NCBI RefSeq assembly: GCF_024345975.1
Contig: NZ_JAGQCD010000015.1
Location: 18,819 to 82,818, forward strand
Direction: 5' to 3'
DNA length: 64,000 bases
Source of the DNA: Cyanobium sp. Cruz-8D1
GTDB taxonomy: Bacteria; Cyanobacteriota; Cyanobacteriia; PCC-6307; Cyanobiaceae
Made by a program: the position numbers and the translations under genes. This document shows positions 1 through 9,113 of the stretch, in pieces (positions within the stretch are counted from its first letter, which is position 1; the number at the start of each line of letters is the position of its first letter). The notes below the pieces were generated by a model. That model was not told the origin of the DNA. It worked only from the letters and a program-made list of their open reading frames with translations, and ran no database searches.

Positions 1-2
1 CC

Positions 3-1388
3 GTGGCCGTGCCGGAGCGCCCGGCCCCTGCGGCGGCGGTGCTGCCGGTGCTGCGGGGCGCCCTGGGCCGGGCCGCCGTCGCCGCCGGCGTCCGTCCCCA
101 CTGGATCCTGGCGCTGCGCGATACCCCCCTGGCCCGCGCCATCAGCGACGACGCCCGATTGGGCGACTGGGCCGGCCGCGGCGTCGCCACCCCCGACCAC
201 GTCATCCGCACCAAGGCCCGGCCCCTGGTGCTGCCGCCCCTGCCGACCGGCGGCGACGGCCCGGCCCTGGCCGCCTGGGGCCGCTCCCTTGAGCAGGCCC
301 TCGACGCCTACGCCGCCGAGTACCGCGCCTACGTCCAGCGCCAGAACGCCGCCGCGGGGGGCGTCAAAAAGGCGCTTGATCCCCTGCCGCGGGTGGCGGC
401 GATCCCGGGCCTGGGGCTGGTGGGGTTCGGCAAGTCGGCCGCCGAGGCGGCCACCGTGGCCGACATCGCAGGCGCCTGGGCCCAGACCCTGCTGGCGGCG
501 GAAGCCATCGGCCGCTTCGCGCCGGTGGGCGAGGCCGACACCTTCGCCATGGAGTACTGGAGCCTGGAGCAGGCCAAGCTCGGCAAGGCGGCCGAGAAGC
601 CCCTGGCCCGCCAGGTGGTGCTGGTCACCGGCGGCGCCGGCGCCATCGGGGCGGCGATCGCCCGGGCCTTCGCCGCCGCCGGAGCCGATGTGGCCGTGCT
701 CGATCTCCACCAGGACGCCGCCGAAGCGGTAGCCGCCGCCTGCGGCAAGCGGGCCCTCGGCACCGCCTGCGATGTCACCGACCCTGCGGCGGTGCAGGCC
801 GCCGTCGCGGCGGTGGCGGCCCATTTCGGCGGCCTCGACATCGTGGTGAGTAACGCTGGCGCCGCCTGGACCGGCCCGATGGCCACCCTGGCCGACGCCG
901 ACCTGCGGGCCAGCTTCGAGCTCAACTTCTTCGCCCATCAGAGCGTGGCCCAGGCGGCCCTGGCGGTGTTCCGCGCCCAGGACCGTCCCCAGGACGGCGG
1001 TCGCCCGGTGCTGGGCGGCCAGCTGCTGTTCAACGTCAGCAAGCAGGCCCTCAACCCCGGCCCCAACTTCGGCGCCTACGGCATCAGCAAGGCGGCCCTG
1101 CTGGCCCTGGTGCGCCAGTACGCGCTGGAGGAAGGCGAAGCGGGCGTGCGGGTCAATGCCATCAACGCCGACCGCATCCGCTCCGGCCTGCTCGACGACA
1201 CGATGATCAAGGAGCGCTCCGCCGCCCGCGGCCTCAGCGAAGAGCTCTACATGGCCGGCAACCTGCTGGGCGCCGAGGTGCGTGCCAGCGATGTGGCCGA
1301 CGCCTTCGTGGCCCTGGCCCTGATGCAGCGCACCACCGGCGCCGTACTCACCGTCGATGGCGGCAACGTGGCGGCGATGGTGCGATGA
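3..1388 (+). CDS. Bifunctional class II aldolase / short-chain dehydrogenase, 3' part
   Basis: Only the C-terminal part lies in the window (about 461 codons); the GTG at position 3 is unlikely to be the true start because the frame is open to the edge. The first 200 residues match the end of the aldolase half of rhamnulose-1-phosphate aldolase/SDR fusions (the stretch TPDHVIRTKARPLVL is typical). From about residue 205 comes a Rossmann SDR domain: glycine-rich VTGGAGAIG, then SNAG, and the active-site YGISK. The family couples an aldol cleavage or related step to NAD-dependent oxidoreduction of a small sugar phosphate; which substrate is used here cannot be read. Base composition is GC-rich like the chromosomal backbone. 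The gene is followed after 41 bp by the convergent acyltransferase gene. Confidence 0.8.
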   Translation: MAVPERPAPAAAVLPVLRGALGRAAVAAGVRPHWILALRDTPLARAISDDARLGDWAGRGVATPDHVIRTKARPLVLPPLPTGGDGPALAAWGRSLEQALDAYAAEYRAYVQRQNAAAGGVKKALDPLPRVAAIPGLGLVGFGKSAAEAATVADIAGAWAQTLLAAEAIGRFAPVGEADTFAMEYWSLEQAKLGKAAEKPLARQVVLVTGGAGAIGAAIARAFAAAGADVAVLDLHQDAAEAVAAACGKRALGTACDVTDPAAVQAAVAAVAAHFGGLDIVVSNAGAAWTGPMATLADADLRASFELNFFAHQSVAQAALAVFRAQDRPQDGGRPVLGGQLLFNVSKQALNPGPNFGAYGISKAALLALVRQYALEEGEAGVRVNAINADRIRSGLLDDTMIKERSAARGLSEELYMAGNLLGAEVRASDVADAFVALALMQRTTGAVLTVDGGNVAAMVR

Positions 1389-1429
1389 GCGTCCTTATTC
1401 GGGTGGGGGGTCTTCCTACCCCCCTGGGA

Positions 1430-3517
1430 TCAGGGTCGCGCTGGAGTGGCTGGAAGGAGCGCCTTGGCCTGCAGGAACCGCCGGAGATCCACCAGCAGGT
1501 GAAGTGCCCCCAGCTTGCTCAAGTGATTGGAGTCCAGATAGAGCGATTGATCACCAAGAAAGACCTGACAAGTCTTTCCATCCCGGCATAACCAGGGCAG
1601 CGGATCATAGACGTAGACGTTGTCTTGACGACTGCTGACAGACTTCAGGGCATCGGCAATGGATCCTGTTCGCTCCAAGATGGCGCTTTTGTCCGTGCCT
1701 AATTGATCACCCTGGCATTGCGTGCCTTCAAAGGGTGTGAACCACTGGCGGTTGCATCGTGCAGAGACGGCTTCGCGTCTGGAGGCATAGTATTCATGGT
1801 CCGGTTTTGGGCCGATGATCACGAGCTTGCCATTCACCGTCCTGAGGCTGGTGGCCAGTTGGTCCAGCGCTTTTTCGTAATCGGCGAGATTCATTTCCAC
1901 GCTCCGGCGATCCCCTGAGGGGTGGGCCTGGAACTGATGGCGCATGTGGCCCTCGTATCCGAAGTGCCCCTGCAGGAAGGAATCGACAATCACAACGCCG
2001 CCGCCATGCTTGCGAATGGTATCGATCAGGAAGGCTGCAGTTTCCTTCGTCTGTCCGTAGCAGCCTTGATTCGCCTCGCCCTGGCCTGGGAAGACACAAC
2101 CCAACCGCGCCATGAAGAAGACACTGCGGCCTTCCTTGGCGAGGGCGTCGGCAATGGGAAACCCGGCTTCGGCATGGCTGTCCCCGACCAGTGCGATCAG
2201 GGGACCGGGTTGGTCGGCGTTGGCCAGGCAGAACCTCCGGTAGATGTCGAGCAACGTCTGCTTGGAAACGAGTTGGGTGGAAAAGATGCAATTGCCTCGG
2301 CGACTTTTCTCGGCAGACGTGAGTGGTGTCAGTGCCGGCTTCAGATAGCGTGCGATGCGATCCTCCCCGGCATCCTTTGTGCCTGTGAACAGAAATCGAT
2401 TCCATTGCCAGCGACTCAGTGGCATCAGCAGAAGCGCTGCCCCAAGGACAGCACTGAGGCCATAGGGGACGGTGCGTTGTTCTGTCCTGGACCATGCCTT
2501 GTGCCGAAAGGGTGTCTCCACCCAGCGATAGGACGCCGCGGCCAGCAGCACCATGATCCCGGCCTGGAAAGGGAACGACCACCAGTGAATGCCAATCGTC
2601 TGGCGACTGATCACCAGCACGGCCCAGTGCCAAAGATAGAGAGAGTACGAAATCAGGCCGATCCAGACCAGCTTTGGCTGGGAGAAGCCCCGTCTGGTGG
2701 ACGAATCCGTACGCAACTGCATGATCCAGGCCGCAGTCAGCAGCACCATCAGAATCGTCGCCGCCCGTCCGTTGGCCAACGGCAGGAACAGGGTTCCGAT
2801 GAGAGCTGCGGTGACCAGGATCGGTGCCACTCGAGGCGTTGGATACTCTTTTTCAAGCGGCGACTGGCACAGAAAAATCAGACATCCGGCGCCGATTTCC
2901 CAGAATCGTGGCGGCATCAGGAAGTAAGCCGCAGCCTGTTGACGGGTGTAGAGCTCGATGAAGGAAACCAGGGAAAGGGCACTGAGAACGGCCATCCCTA
3001 CGATCAGATTCCTGCGGCCAGAGGGTGATTTCCTGGTCCAGCCAGTCAGCCAGCCGATCCCGGGGAAGATCAGATAAAACTGTTCTTCGACGCCAAGAGA
3101 CCAGGTATGGGTAAAGGCATTGAGCTTGGTGGCCGCCCCAAAGTAGTCGGTGGCCTGAAGCCACAGATAGAGATTCGAAAGGCCGAACAATGAGGCGATG
3201 CCCGTGTTGAGAGACAGGGCTGGATAGGGATCGAATAGGCAGACGAAAAGGCTGGTGACCAGAACGAAAATCACCAGAACGGGAATCAGTCGTTTGATGC
3301 GGCGACTGTAAAAATCCCGAAGGAGGTCTGCCAGCCCCGTGCTGGTGCGGTTGTTTAACGAGGCGGTGATGACATAGCCGGAAATGACAAAAAAGATATC
3401 GACACCTAGATAGCCGCTTGGCATCAAGCTGCCATTGAAGTGATTGATGATCACCGCGATGACGGCAAGGGCGCGCAGGCCGTCGATCTCCGAGCGGTAG
3501 GACGGTGAACGCAACAT
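1430..3517 (-). CDS. Acyltransferase 3 family membrane protein with C-terminal SGNH domain (OafA/YrhL-like)
   Basis: 695 aa. The N-terminal ~370 residues form the multi-pass acyltransferase-3 domain: it opens with YRSEIDGLRALAVIAVI and has the conserved GYLGVDIFFVISGYVIT segment. The C-terminal ~250 residues are an SGNH hydrolase-like domain, with nucleophile motif VGDSHAE and, near the end, a DSNHLSKLGALHL block carrying the Asp-x-x-His pair. Proteins of this build O-acetylate surface polysaccharides or lipopolysaccharide at the cytoplasmic membrane; the acceptor is unknown here. The gene stands alone between a metabolic gene and a transporter gene. Its base composition is visibly less GC-rich than both neighbours, which suggests later acquisition. 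The ATG start places the conserved YRSEIDGLRA motif six residues in, as usual. Confidence 0.9.
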   Translation of the reverse strand: MLRSPSYRSEIDGLRALAVIAVIINHFNGSLMPSGYLGVDIFFVISGYVITASLNNRTSTGLADLLRDFYSRRIKRLIPVLVIFVLVTSLFVCLFDPYPALSLNTGIASLFGLSNLYLWLQATDYFGAATKLNAFTHTWSLGVEEQFYLIFPGIGWLTGWTRKSPSGRRNLIVGMAVLSALSLVSFIELYTRQQAAAYFLMPPRFWEIGAGCLIFLCQSPLEKEYPTPRVAPILVTAALIGTLFLPLANGRAATILMVLLTAAWIMQLRTDSSTRRGFSQPKLVWIGLISYSLYLWHWAVLVISRQTIGIHWWSFPFQAGIMVLLAAASYRWVETPFRHKAWSRTEQRTVPYGLSAVLGAALLLMPLSRWQWNRFLFTGTKDAGEDRIARYLKPALTPLTSAEKSRRGNCIFSTQLVSKQTLLDIYRRFCLANADQPGPLIALVGDSHAEAGFPIADALAKEGRSVFFMARLGCVFPGQGEANQGCYGQTKETAAFLIDTIRKHGGGVVIVDSFLQGHFGYEGHMRHQFQAHPSGDRRSVEMNLADYEKALDQLATSLRTVNGKLVIIGPKPDHEYYASRREAVSARCNRQWFTPFEGTQCQGDQLGTDKSAILERTGSIADALKSVSSRQDNVYVYDPLPWLCRDGKTCQVFLGDQSLYLDSNHLSKLGALHLLVDLRRFLQAKALLPATPARP

Positions 3518-3593
3518 CTTTGCTTTGGGCTGCTCAAGGTGGATATCCGCAGCGAATCATCTCAGTGATTGAGGGATGGCAGCACCTCGATGT

Positions 3594-5018
3594 TCAGGTT
3601 GCTCCCTTCGCCCGCGCCGCCAGCCATAGCCCCAGCCCGCTCCACAGCACCACCAGGCCCAGGCAGAGGCCGGTCCAGGCCGGCAGGCCCCAGCCATCCA
3701 CCACCAGGGGGGCCACCACGGTGATCACCCCCCCGGCCAGCAGGGGCTGGAGCAGCAGCTGCTTGATGGAGAATGCCGTCACCGCCTGGCTGCGGTCGCC
3801 CGGGTCGGCCATGCGCAGCAGCAGCAGGCCGCTGGCCGCCACCCCCGTGGCCTGGCCGAACTCGATGATCGCCCGCTCGAACCAGTCGGCCGGCAGGATC
3901 CGCGGGGCCAGGAGCAGGATCACCCCCAGGTTCCACAGCAGACCCGCCAGCGCCAGCACCGTCAGGGGGATCCAGTCGTGGGCCAGCAGGCTCAGGTCCA
4001 GGCAGGCGGTGGCGGCGGTGATCAGCAGATCGGCCGAGATGGTGCCGGTCTGGCCCTGGATGGCGGTCGAGACCCACTGGGTCTGGCCGCTCTTCTCCAG
4101 GATCAGGCGCACCAGCAGCGAGCCCACCAGGGCCAGGGGGAACACGGGCAAGGCGTCGATCACCAGGGCGAACACTCCGCCGCTGGCGTCGGCGACGAAG
4201 CGCAGCGCCGCCAGTGCCCCGCAGCCGAACAGCACCGCCACCCCCGCCAAGGCCAGGTTCACGGCCCAGTCGGCGAGCTGCCGCCACAGGGCCGGCACCT
4301 CCACGGTGCCTACCTCCAGGGGCAGGTCCAGCGGCACCTCCTGCAGGGGCGGGGTCTGCTCCTCCAGGATCGCCACCGCCTCCTCGATCAGCAGGGCCTC
4401 GGGGAACTTCAGCCAGCTCCGAGCCCGCCCCAGCACCACCAGCAGTCCGCCCACCACCGTCGACACCAGCAGCCCCACGGTGGCCATCGCCAGCCCCAGG
4501 GCCTGGGCCCCCTCCAGCCCCAGCCGCTCGTAGGTGGGCCCCATGGCCGCGGCTGAGCCGTGGCCGCCCTCGAAGGCCACCTCGATCAGGCAGGCCATCA
4601 CCGGACTCACCCCCAGCCAGGGCTGCAGCACCAACAGCACCGCCAGTCCCCCCACCAGGAACTGGCCGAAGGCCAGGGTGAGCGCCAGCAGCACCTGGGC
4701 CGAGAGGGGACGCCACAGGCCCCCCAGCTTCGGCAGCGGCTTGCCCAGCAGCAGGGTGGCGAACACCAGGGTCAGCAGCGGCAGGGGCAGCTGGTCCCAG
4801 AGGTCGATCACCCGCTGGGGCAGCAGGGGCACCAGCCCGGCCGGGGCCACCACCAGCCCCAGACCACCGGCCAGCAGGGCCTCCGGCAGTCCCCAGCGCT
4901 TCATGCCCAGCAGGCCGCCGACGCTGGTGCCGATCAGCAACAGCACGGTCAGGGCGGCCAGGGCCAGGGCCAGCCATTCGACGCCTTCCACCACCCCCGG
5001 CACCCGCGCGGCGATCAC
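3594..5018 (-). CDS. Sodium/glutamate symporter family protein (GltS-like)
   Basis: 474 aa, almost entirely hydrophobic, with about ten to twelve predicted membrane segments in two halves. The signature EVAFEGGHGSAAAMGPTYE matches the GltS (ESS) family re-entrant motif around the conserved GGHG. The family imports glutamate with sodium across the inner membrane. The start is a GTG whose last two bases overlap the TGA of the upstream S9 peptidase gene (GTGA overlap), so the two genes are probably co-transcribed and translationally coupled. A central hydrophilic stretch (around residues 225-265) is longer than in E. coli GltS. Substrate specificity is not proven by sequence alone. Confidence 0.85.
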   Translation of the reverse strand: MIAARVPGVVEGVEWLALALAALTVLLLIGTSVGGLLGMKRWGLPEALLAGGLGLVVAPAGLVPLLPQRVIDLWDQLPLPLLTLVFATLLLGKPLPKLGGLWRPLSAQVLLALTLAFGQFLVGGLAVLLVLQPWLGVSPVMACLIEVAFEGGHGSAAAMGPTYERLGLEGAQALGLAMATVGLLVSTVVGGLLVVLGRARSWLKFPEALLIEEAVAILEEQTPPLQEVPLDLPLEVGTVEVPALWRQLADWAVNLALAGVAVLFGCGALAALRFVADASGGVFALVIDALPVFPLALVGSLLVRLILEKSGQTQWVSTAIQGQTGTISADLLITAATACLDLSLLAHDWIPLTVLALAGLLWNLGVILLLAPRILPADWFERAIIEFGQATGVAASGLLLLRMADPGDRSQAVTAFSIKQLLLQPLLAGGVITVVAPLVVDGWGLPAWTGLCLGLVVLWSGLGLWLAARAKGAT

Positions 5019-6910
5019 AGGCGGAACTGGCGGCGGAAGAAGGCTTCGGTGGCTTCGAGCACCGCGGTGCGCACGCCGCTGTCGCGGAAGCCGTGGCCCT
5101 CGGCTTCAAACAAGTGCAGTTCCGTTTCCAGTCCGCCTCGGCGCAGGGCTTCCACCATCTGCTCACTTTGACGCGCCGGCACCACCCGGTCGTCCAGCCC
5201 ATGGAAGAAGATCACCGGCACCGTGATTCGCCCCGCGTGCCGCAGCGGTGAACGGGCTTCGTAGAGGGCCCGGGCCCCGGGCCAGGGGCCGATCAGGGTT
5301 TCGGTGTAACTGGCCTCGAAGCGGTGATCCACTCCGAGCAGGGCCTCGGGATCGGCCACGGGGTAGCGGCAGGCGCCGGCTTGGAACACGTCGGTGAAGC
5401 ACAGGGCCGCCAGCACGGTGAAACCGCCGGCGCTGCCGCCCTCGAAGGCCACCCGGTCCGGGTCGGCCTTGCCCGCCGCCACCAGGGCCCGGGCGGCGCC
5501 GGCGCAGTCGGCCACATCCACCACGCCCCACTGGCCGTCGAGGCGCTGCCGGTAGGCCCGCCCGAAGCCGGTGGAGCCGCCGTAGTTCACATCCACGACG
5601 CCCCAGCCGCGGCTGGTCCAGAACTGGATGGCCAGGTTGAGCCCCGTGCCGGCCATGGCGGTGGGGCCGCTGTGGCCCTTGACCAGCAGGGGGGCCTCGG
5701 CGCGGCTGCCCCCCCGGGGCGGGTAGTACCAGGCGTGGGTGGCCGCCCCGCCATGGCCGTCGAACCAGAGCGGCTCCGGCCGGCTGATCGCCTCGGCCGC
5801 CAGGGGCGCCGGGGCGGCCGGGGTGTGCTGCCAGCGGCCGCTGGCCGTGTCCAGCTCCAGCAGCCCCTGGCCGATCCCCGGCGCCCCGGCCACCGCCACC
5901 AGCCGGCCCGCTTCCGCCGTCAGGGCGGCCAGCTCATCGAAGGGCAGGGGGATCGGCTCAACGCTGCCGCCTTCGGCCCCCAGCCGGCCCAGCTGCCAGC
6001 GTCCCTGGCGGCAGATCGCCACCAGCAGCTGCGTGCCGTCCCAGGCCAGGGTGCGCAGGCCGTAGACCCACTGCGGGGTGGCGAATTCCGCCTCCAGGGG
6101 ACACAGCGGCTGCCATGGCGGCGGGGTGTTTGTCCCCAGGGCAGCCACGTCCGCCAGCCGCTCCAGATTCCACCAGCCGCTGCGGTCGTTGGCCACCACC
6201 AGGGAACCGTCATCGAGCCAGAGCGGCTGGAACACCGAGATCCCCTGGAGATCCCCCGGCCCAGAGCCGGCGATGGGGCGGGCCTGCTGCAGCTGCCCCG
6301 CCGCGTCGATGGCGGCGAGCCAGAGCTGGCTGCGCTCCCAGGGCATGAAGGGCTGCTGCCAGGCCACCCAGGCCAGGTGGCCGCCGCCTGGGGCCAGCAC
6401 GGCGTAGCCGCAGAAGTCCGCCGGCTGGTGCAGCAGCTCCGGTTCGCCCCCCGCCAGGGGCACGGCCACCAGCCGGTCGAGGCCGTCCTGCTCCATGACG
6501 CCGATCCAGCGCTGGCGCGGCCGGTCGATCAGGCCATCGGCGAAGGCTCGCGGCCGCTCCGGGTCGGGCGGGGCGGTGAGCCGCCGGGGTTCCCCGCCGC
6601 TGGCCAGGTCGAGCTGCCAGAGGCAGCGGTCGCCGTCATCGACGAACACCAGCTGGTCGCCTGCCACCGCATAGGCGCCGCCCCCGTACTCATGCACGCG
6701 GGTGCGCAGGTTCCAGGGCCCTGGGGTCAGGTCCACGGCCGCTTCGCCGGCCCCGCCTCGCCCCATCAAGGTGATGCGCCCCCGCTCACTGGGGCGCTGC
6801 TCCAGCCAGAAAAGGCGCCCCTCGTTCAGCCGCGGCTCGGCGACGCTGGTGGCCCTGCCCACCGCCACCTCGGCGGGCAGGGGGTCCGCTTCCTGCCACG
6901 ACGCCCCCAC
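5015..6910 (-). CDS. S9 family prolyl oligopeptidase-type serine peptidase
   Basis: About 631 aa. The N-terminal ~370 residues are a beta-propeller (repeated blade-like W/G-rich segments) and the C-terminal third is an alpha/beta hydrolase. The nucleophile elbow is EGGSAGG, the charge-relay Asp is in HGLDDRVVP and the His is in EAEGHGF. The family cleaves short peptides, often as an aminopeptidase; there is no signal peptide, so it is probably cytosolic. The frame stays open upstream to 6991, but I chose the GTG at 6910 because a GGAGGG Shine-Dalgarno lies five bases before it and the longer version would overlap the divergent def gene. The 3' end overlaps the gltS-like start by four bases. 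Confidence 0.88.
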   Translation of the reverse strand: MGASWQEADPLPAEVAVGRATSVAEPRLNEGRLFWLEQRPSERGRITLMGRGGAGEAAVDLTPGPWNLRTRVHEYGGGAYAVAGDQLVFVDDGDRCLWQLDLASGGEPRRLTAPPDPERPRAFADGLIDRPRQRWIGVMEQDGLDRLVAVPLAGGEPELLHQPADFCGYAVLAPGGGHLAWVAWQQPFMPWERSQLWLAAIDAAGQLQQARPIAGSGPGDLQGISVFQPLWLDDGSLVVANDRSGWWNLERLADVAALGTNTPPPWQPLCPLEAEFATPQWVYGLRTLAWDGTQLLVAICRQGRWQLGRLGAEGGSVEPIPLPFDELAALTAEAGRLVAVAGAPGIGQGLLELDTASGRWQHTPAAPAPLAAEAISRPEPLWFDGHGGAATHAWYYPPRGGSRAEAPLLVKGHSGPTAMAGTGLNLAIQFWTSRGWGVVDVNYGGSTGFGRAYRQRLDGQWGVVDVADCAGAARALVAAGKADPDRVAFEGGSAGGFTVLAALCFTDVFQAGACRYPVADPEALLGVDHRFEASYTETLIGPWPGARALYEARSPLRHAGRITVPVIFFHGLDDRVVPARQSEQMVEALRRGGLETELHLFEAEGHGFRDSGVRTAVLEATEAFFRRQFRL

Positions 6911-6963
6911 CCGAGCCCTCCGCAGGCTGCTTCTAGAATCGACCCATCGTTTCAGGTGACGTC

Positions 6964-7569
6964 TTGGCCCGCAGCTTCGCCCAGATGGCACGCTCCGCCG
7001 AGCAGGGTGGTCATTCCGTGTTGGTGCCGAAGGAGCCGGTGGAACGGCCCCCCCTTGAGATCCACAAGCTGGGGTCGAAGGAGCTGCGGGCCGCGGCCCG
7101 GCGCATCAGCAAGGTGGATGCCTCCATCCGCGACCTGGCCCGCGACATGCTTCGCAGCATGTACACCGCCAAGGGAATCGGCCTGGCGGCCCCCCAGGTG
7201 GGCGTGCATCGTCAGTTGCTGGTGATCGATCTGGATCTGGAAGAGGCCGCCACCCCGCCGCTGGTGCTGATCAACCCCGAGATCACCGCCGCCGGCGCCT
7301 CCTTCAACACCTACGAGGAAGGCTGTCTCAGCATCCCCGGTGTCTATCTCGATGTGGTGCGTCCGTCGGTGGTGGAGGTGACCTACCGCGACGAGACGGG
7401 GCGCCCCCGCCGCCTCAAGGCCGATGGCCTGCTGGCCCGCTGCATTCAGCACGAGCTGGACCATCTCAACGGCGTGCTGTTCGTCGATCGGGTCACCGAC
7501 GAGCTCAGCCTCAACGACGGCCTGCAGCAGCAGGGCTTCCACCGCTCCGACGTCCAGTCGATCCGCTGA
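6964..7569 (+). CDS. def: Peptide deformylase
   Basis: 201 aa, normal length. It removes the formyl group from the N-terminal methionine of new proteins. All three metal-site motifs are present: GIGLAAPQVG (residues 71-80), EGCLS with the metal-ligand Cys121, and QHELDH with His163, the catalytic Glu and His167. The start is a TTG preceded by AGGTGA; the N-terminal extension of about 30 residues before LEIHKLG is usual in picocyanobacterial deformylases. It is divergent from the S9 peptidase gene with only 53 bp between the chosen starts, so the two promoters must overlap. A small membrane-protein gene follows after 5 bp. Confidence 0.95.
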   Translation: MARSFAQMARSAEQGGHSVLVPKEPVERPPLEIHKLGSKELRAAARRISKVDASIRDLARDMLRSMYTAKGIGLAAPQVGVHRQLLVIDLDLEEAATPPLVLINPEITAAGASFNTYEEGCLSIPGVYLDVVRPSVVEVTYRDETGRPRRLKADGLLARCIQHELDHLNGVLFVDRVTDELSLNDGLQQQGFHRSDVQSIR

Positions 7570-7574
7570 TCCCC

Positions 7575-7772
7575 ATGCCGATGAAACCCCTGGCCGGCGT
7601 CTTCCTGGGCCTGGCCTGCCTGCTTGGCATCGCGGCCACCGGATCGATCTTCGAGCTCTCCTACGGCGACCCTGACCTCGGTGTCCAGGCCACCCGCTGG
7701 ATCCTGGCCGGCAGCCTGCCGGGCACGGTGCTGGCGTTGCTGGTGGCGATCCGCATCAACAAGCCCGCCTGA
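7575..7772 (+). CDS. Small conserved two-helix membrane protein
   Basis: 65 aa with two hydrophobic helices (about residues 8-25 and 42-60) separated by a short polar loop containing ELSYGDPD. It starts 5 bp after the stop of def, so it is probably in the same transcript; a second in-frame ATG two codons later is an equally possible start. I do not recognise a characterised family. It has the look of the short conserved membrane proteins found next to def in marine and freshwater Synechococcus. Function unknown. Confidence 0.6.
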   Translation: MPMKPLAGVFLGLACLLGIAATGSIFELSYGDPDLGVQATRWILAGSLPGTVLALLVAIRINKPA

Positions 7773-7872
7773 TCCGGTGCTGCCTGCCTGGCCGGCCCGA
7801 CAACCGGCCGGCTGATTGGGACATCTGGGCTGGTTTCCGGCGGTTGCCGTTCATACGATTCAGGCCGCTTCG

Positions 7873-8565
7873 ATGACTGCCGTGACCCTTCCCCTGCTCC
7901 GCCGCGCAGGCCTGGCGGCGCTGACGCTGCTGGCGACCAGCCTGGCCATCGCCTCGCCTGTCCCGGTCCGCGCCGCCGCCCTGTTCGCCGCCGCCGAGGT
8001 GGACCAGCAGAAATTTCTGCTGGTGGCCGCCCCCATCGGCAGCAAGGGCGAGAAGGCCCAGCTGAACATCTACGAGCAGCTCAAGCCCGTCCGGCCCTGC
8101 TTTGAGGTGGGGGAGGGCACGCCGGCTCCGGTGAACCCCCTGCTGGCCACCTTCGACTTCACCGGCATCTGCAACCGGTACATCGATGCCAACGGCTATT
8201 CGGTGCGGGTGGGGGGGCAGGATCTGGCCACCTCCTACCGGCTGATGGTGACCCGCAGCGGCGGCGACATGCTGCTGCTGGCCTTCCCCACCAAGGCCGG
8301 AGCCGGCCCGGAGATGGTGGTGGCCCGCACCCGGGGCAGCGCCCCGGGCTTCCTCAAGTTCCAGCTGGAGCCTGGTTGGCGGCTGATGCGGCGCCAGTTC
8401 GGCGGCCGCAACCTTGGCCATCTCTATGTCTATGCCGACAGCTGGCCGGGGACGGCGGCGACCGCCGCCCAGCCCCAGACGACCACGGTGGAGCCCTCCC
8501 AGCCCCAGCCCGCCCAGCAGCCCCTGGCCCCGCCGGCGCTCCTCCTCCCGGCCAACAAGCTCTGA
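7873..8565 (+). CDS. DUF3747 domain-containing secreted protein
   Basis: 230 aa from the ATG at 7873; the frame is open 19 codons further upstream, but only the ATG at 7873 puts a normal signal peptide at the N-terminus (positive LLRR followed by a hydrophobic run ending near PVRAAA). The mature part contains the cyanobacterial DUF3747 core: a VDQQKFLLVAAP segment, a conserved IYEQL, and CFEV...ICNRYIDANGYSVRVGG with two conserved cysteines. The tail after about residue 190 is proline/glutamine-rich and probably unstructured. DUF3747 is found mainly in cyanobacteria and has no assigned activity; an extracytoplasmic location is inferred from the signal peptide. Confidence 0.8.
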   Translation: MTAVTLPLLRRAGLAALTLLATSLAIASPVPVRAAALFAAAEVDQQKFLLVAAPIGSKGEKAQLNIYEQLKPVRPCFEVGEGTPAPVNPLLATFDFTGICNRYIDANGYSVRVGGQDLATSYRLMVTRSGGDMLLLAFPTKAGAGPEMVVARTRGSAPGFLKFQLEPGWRLMRRQFGGRNLGHLYVYADSWPGTAATAAQPQTTTVEPSQPQPAQQPLAPPALLLPANKL

Positions 8566-8623
8566 GGGAGGGGCGAACCCCGCTTGCTAGGGTGCAACGC
8601 TGCGCACGTCTCAGCAGTACTTC

Positions 8624-8794
8624 ATGACCCAGGTCACCGTCGGCGAAAATGAAGGCATTGAATCGGCCCTGCGCCGCTTCAAGCGCCAGGTGTCCAAGGC
8701 GGGCATCTTTGCCGATCTGAAGCGGCTGCGCCACCACGAAACCCCCACCGAGAAGTACAAGCGCAAGGCCCAGCAGCGCCGCCGTCGCCGCTGA
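8624..8794 (+). CDS. rpsU: 30S ribosomal protein S21
   Basis: 56 aa. The protein starts [19 protein letters not shown], continues with the basic helix FKRQVSKAG and [14 protein letters not shown], and ends in a run of arginines, all standard for S21. It sits on the small ribosomal subunit near the anti-Shine-Dalgarno sequence and helps initiation. It is free-standing, not in the rpsU-dnaG-rpoD arrangement of enterobacteria, and is followed directly by a hairpin terminator. Confidence 0.95.
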   Translation: MTQVTVGENEGIESALRRFKRQVSKAGIFADLKRLRHHETPTEKYKRKAQQRRRRR

Positions 8795-8817
8795 GCCCCC
8801 CGGGGGCTTCGCCTTTT
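8794..8817 (+). terminator. Rho-independent terminator after rpsU
   Basis: A six-base-pair stem AGCCCC/GGGGCT with a three-base loop begins at the rpsU stop codon and is followed five bases later by TTTT. The stem overlaps the stop codon, as is common for short highly expressed genes. The U-tract is short, so efficiency is uncertain. Confidence 0.55.
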
Positions 8818-8886
8818 CGGGTGCTTCTACCTGTTGCCTGGCCCCCCGTCCTTGATCAGGCTGGGGGAGTCATTGCTTCAGGTTCC

Positions 8887-9075
8887 ATGGGCCATCCGGT
8901 CGCCTCAACGGCAGACCAGCCAAGGTCTGCCTCCATTCTTCAAAGAATCAGCCGCTGGCTGGCGGAGACCATCAATCACGCCTGGGGCAACCCGGCCGAA
9001 GAAGCCCAGCACCGGCCCCCGGCGATCGGTGTGCAGCCCTACAGCGGCGAGACCGTCCGCGGCCGCCGCCGCTGA
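8887..9075 (+). CDS. Small conserved hypothetical protein
   Basis: 62 aa from the ATG at 8887. The centre carries an amphipathic segment (SRWLAETINHAWGNP) and the end is IGVQPYSGETVRGRRR, with a strongly basic tail. A proline-rich linker joins them. Short proteins with this AWGNP...GVQPY pattern look familiar from picocyanobacteria, but I know no function. The reading frame extends 22 codons further upstream; the ATG chosen gives the more protein-like product. The gene is convergent with comM, 38 bp away. Confidence 0.5.
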   Translation: MGHPVASTADQPRSASILQRISRWLAETINHAWGNPAEEAQHRPPAIGVQPYSGETVRGRRR

Positions 9076-9113
9076 CTCCAGCCTCCCCAGCCCGCTCCAA
9101 GCCGCACACCGTC

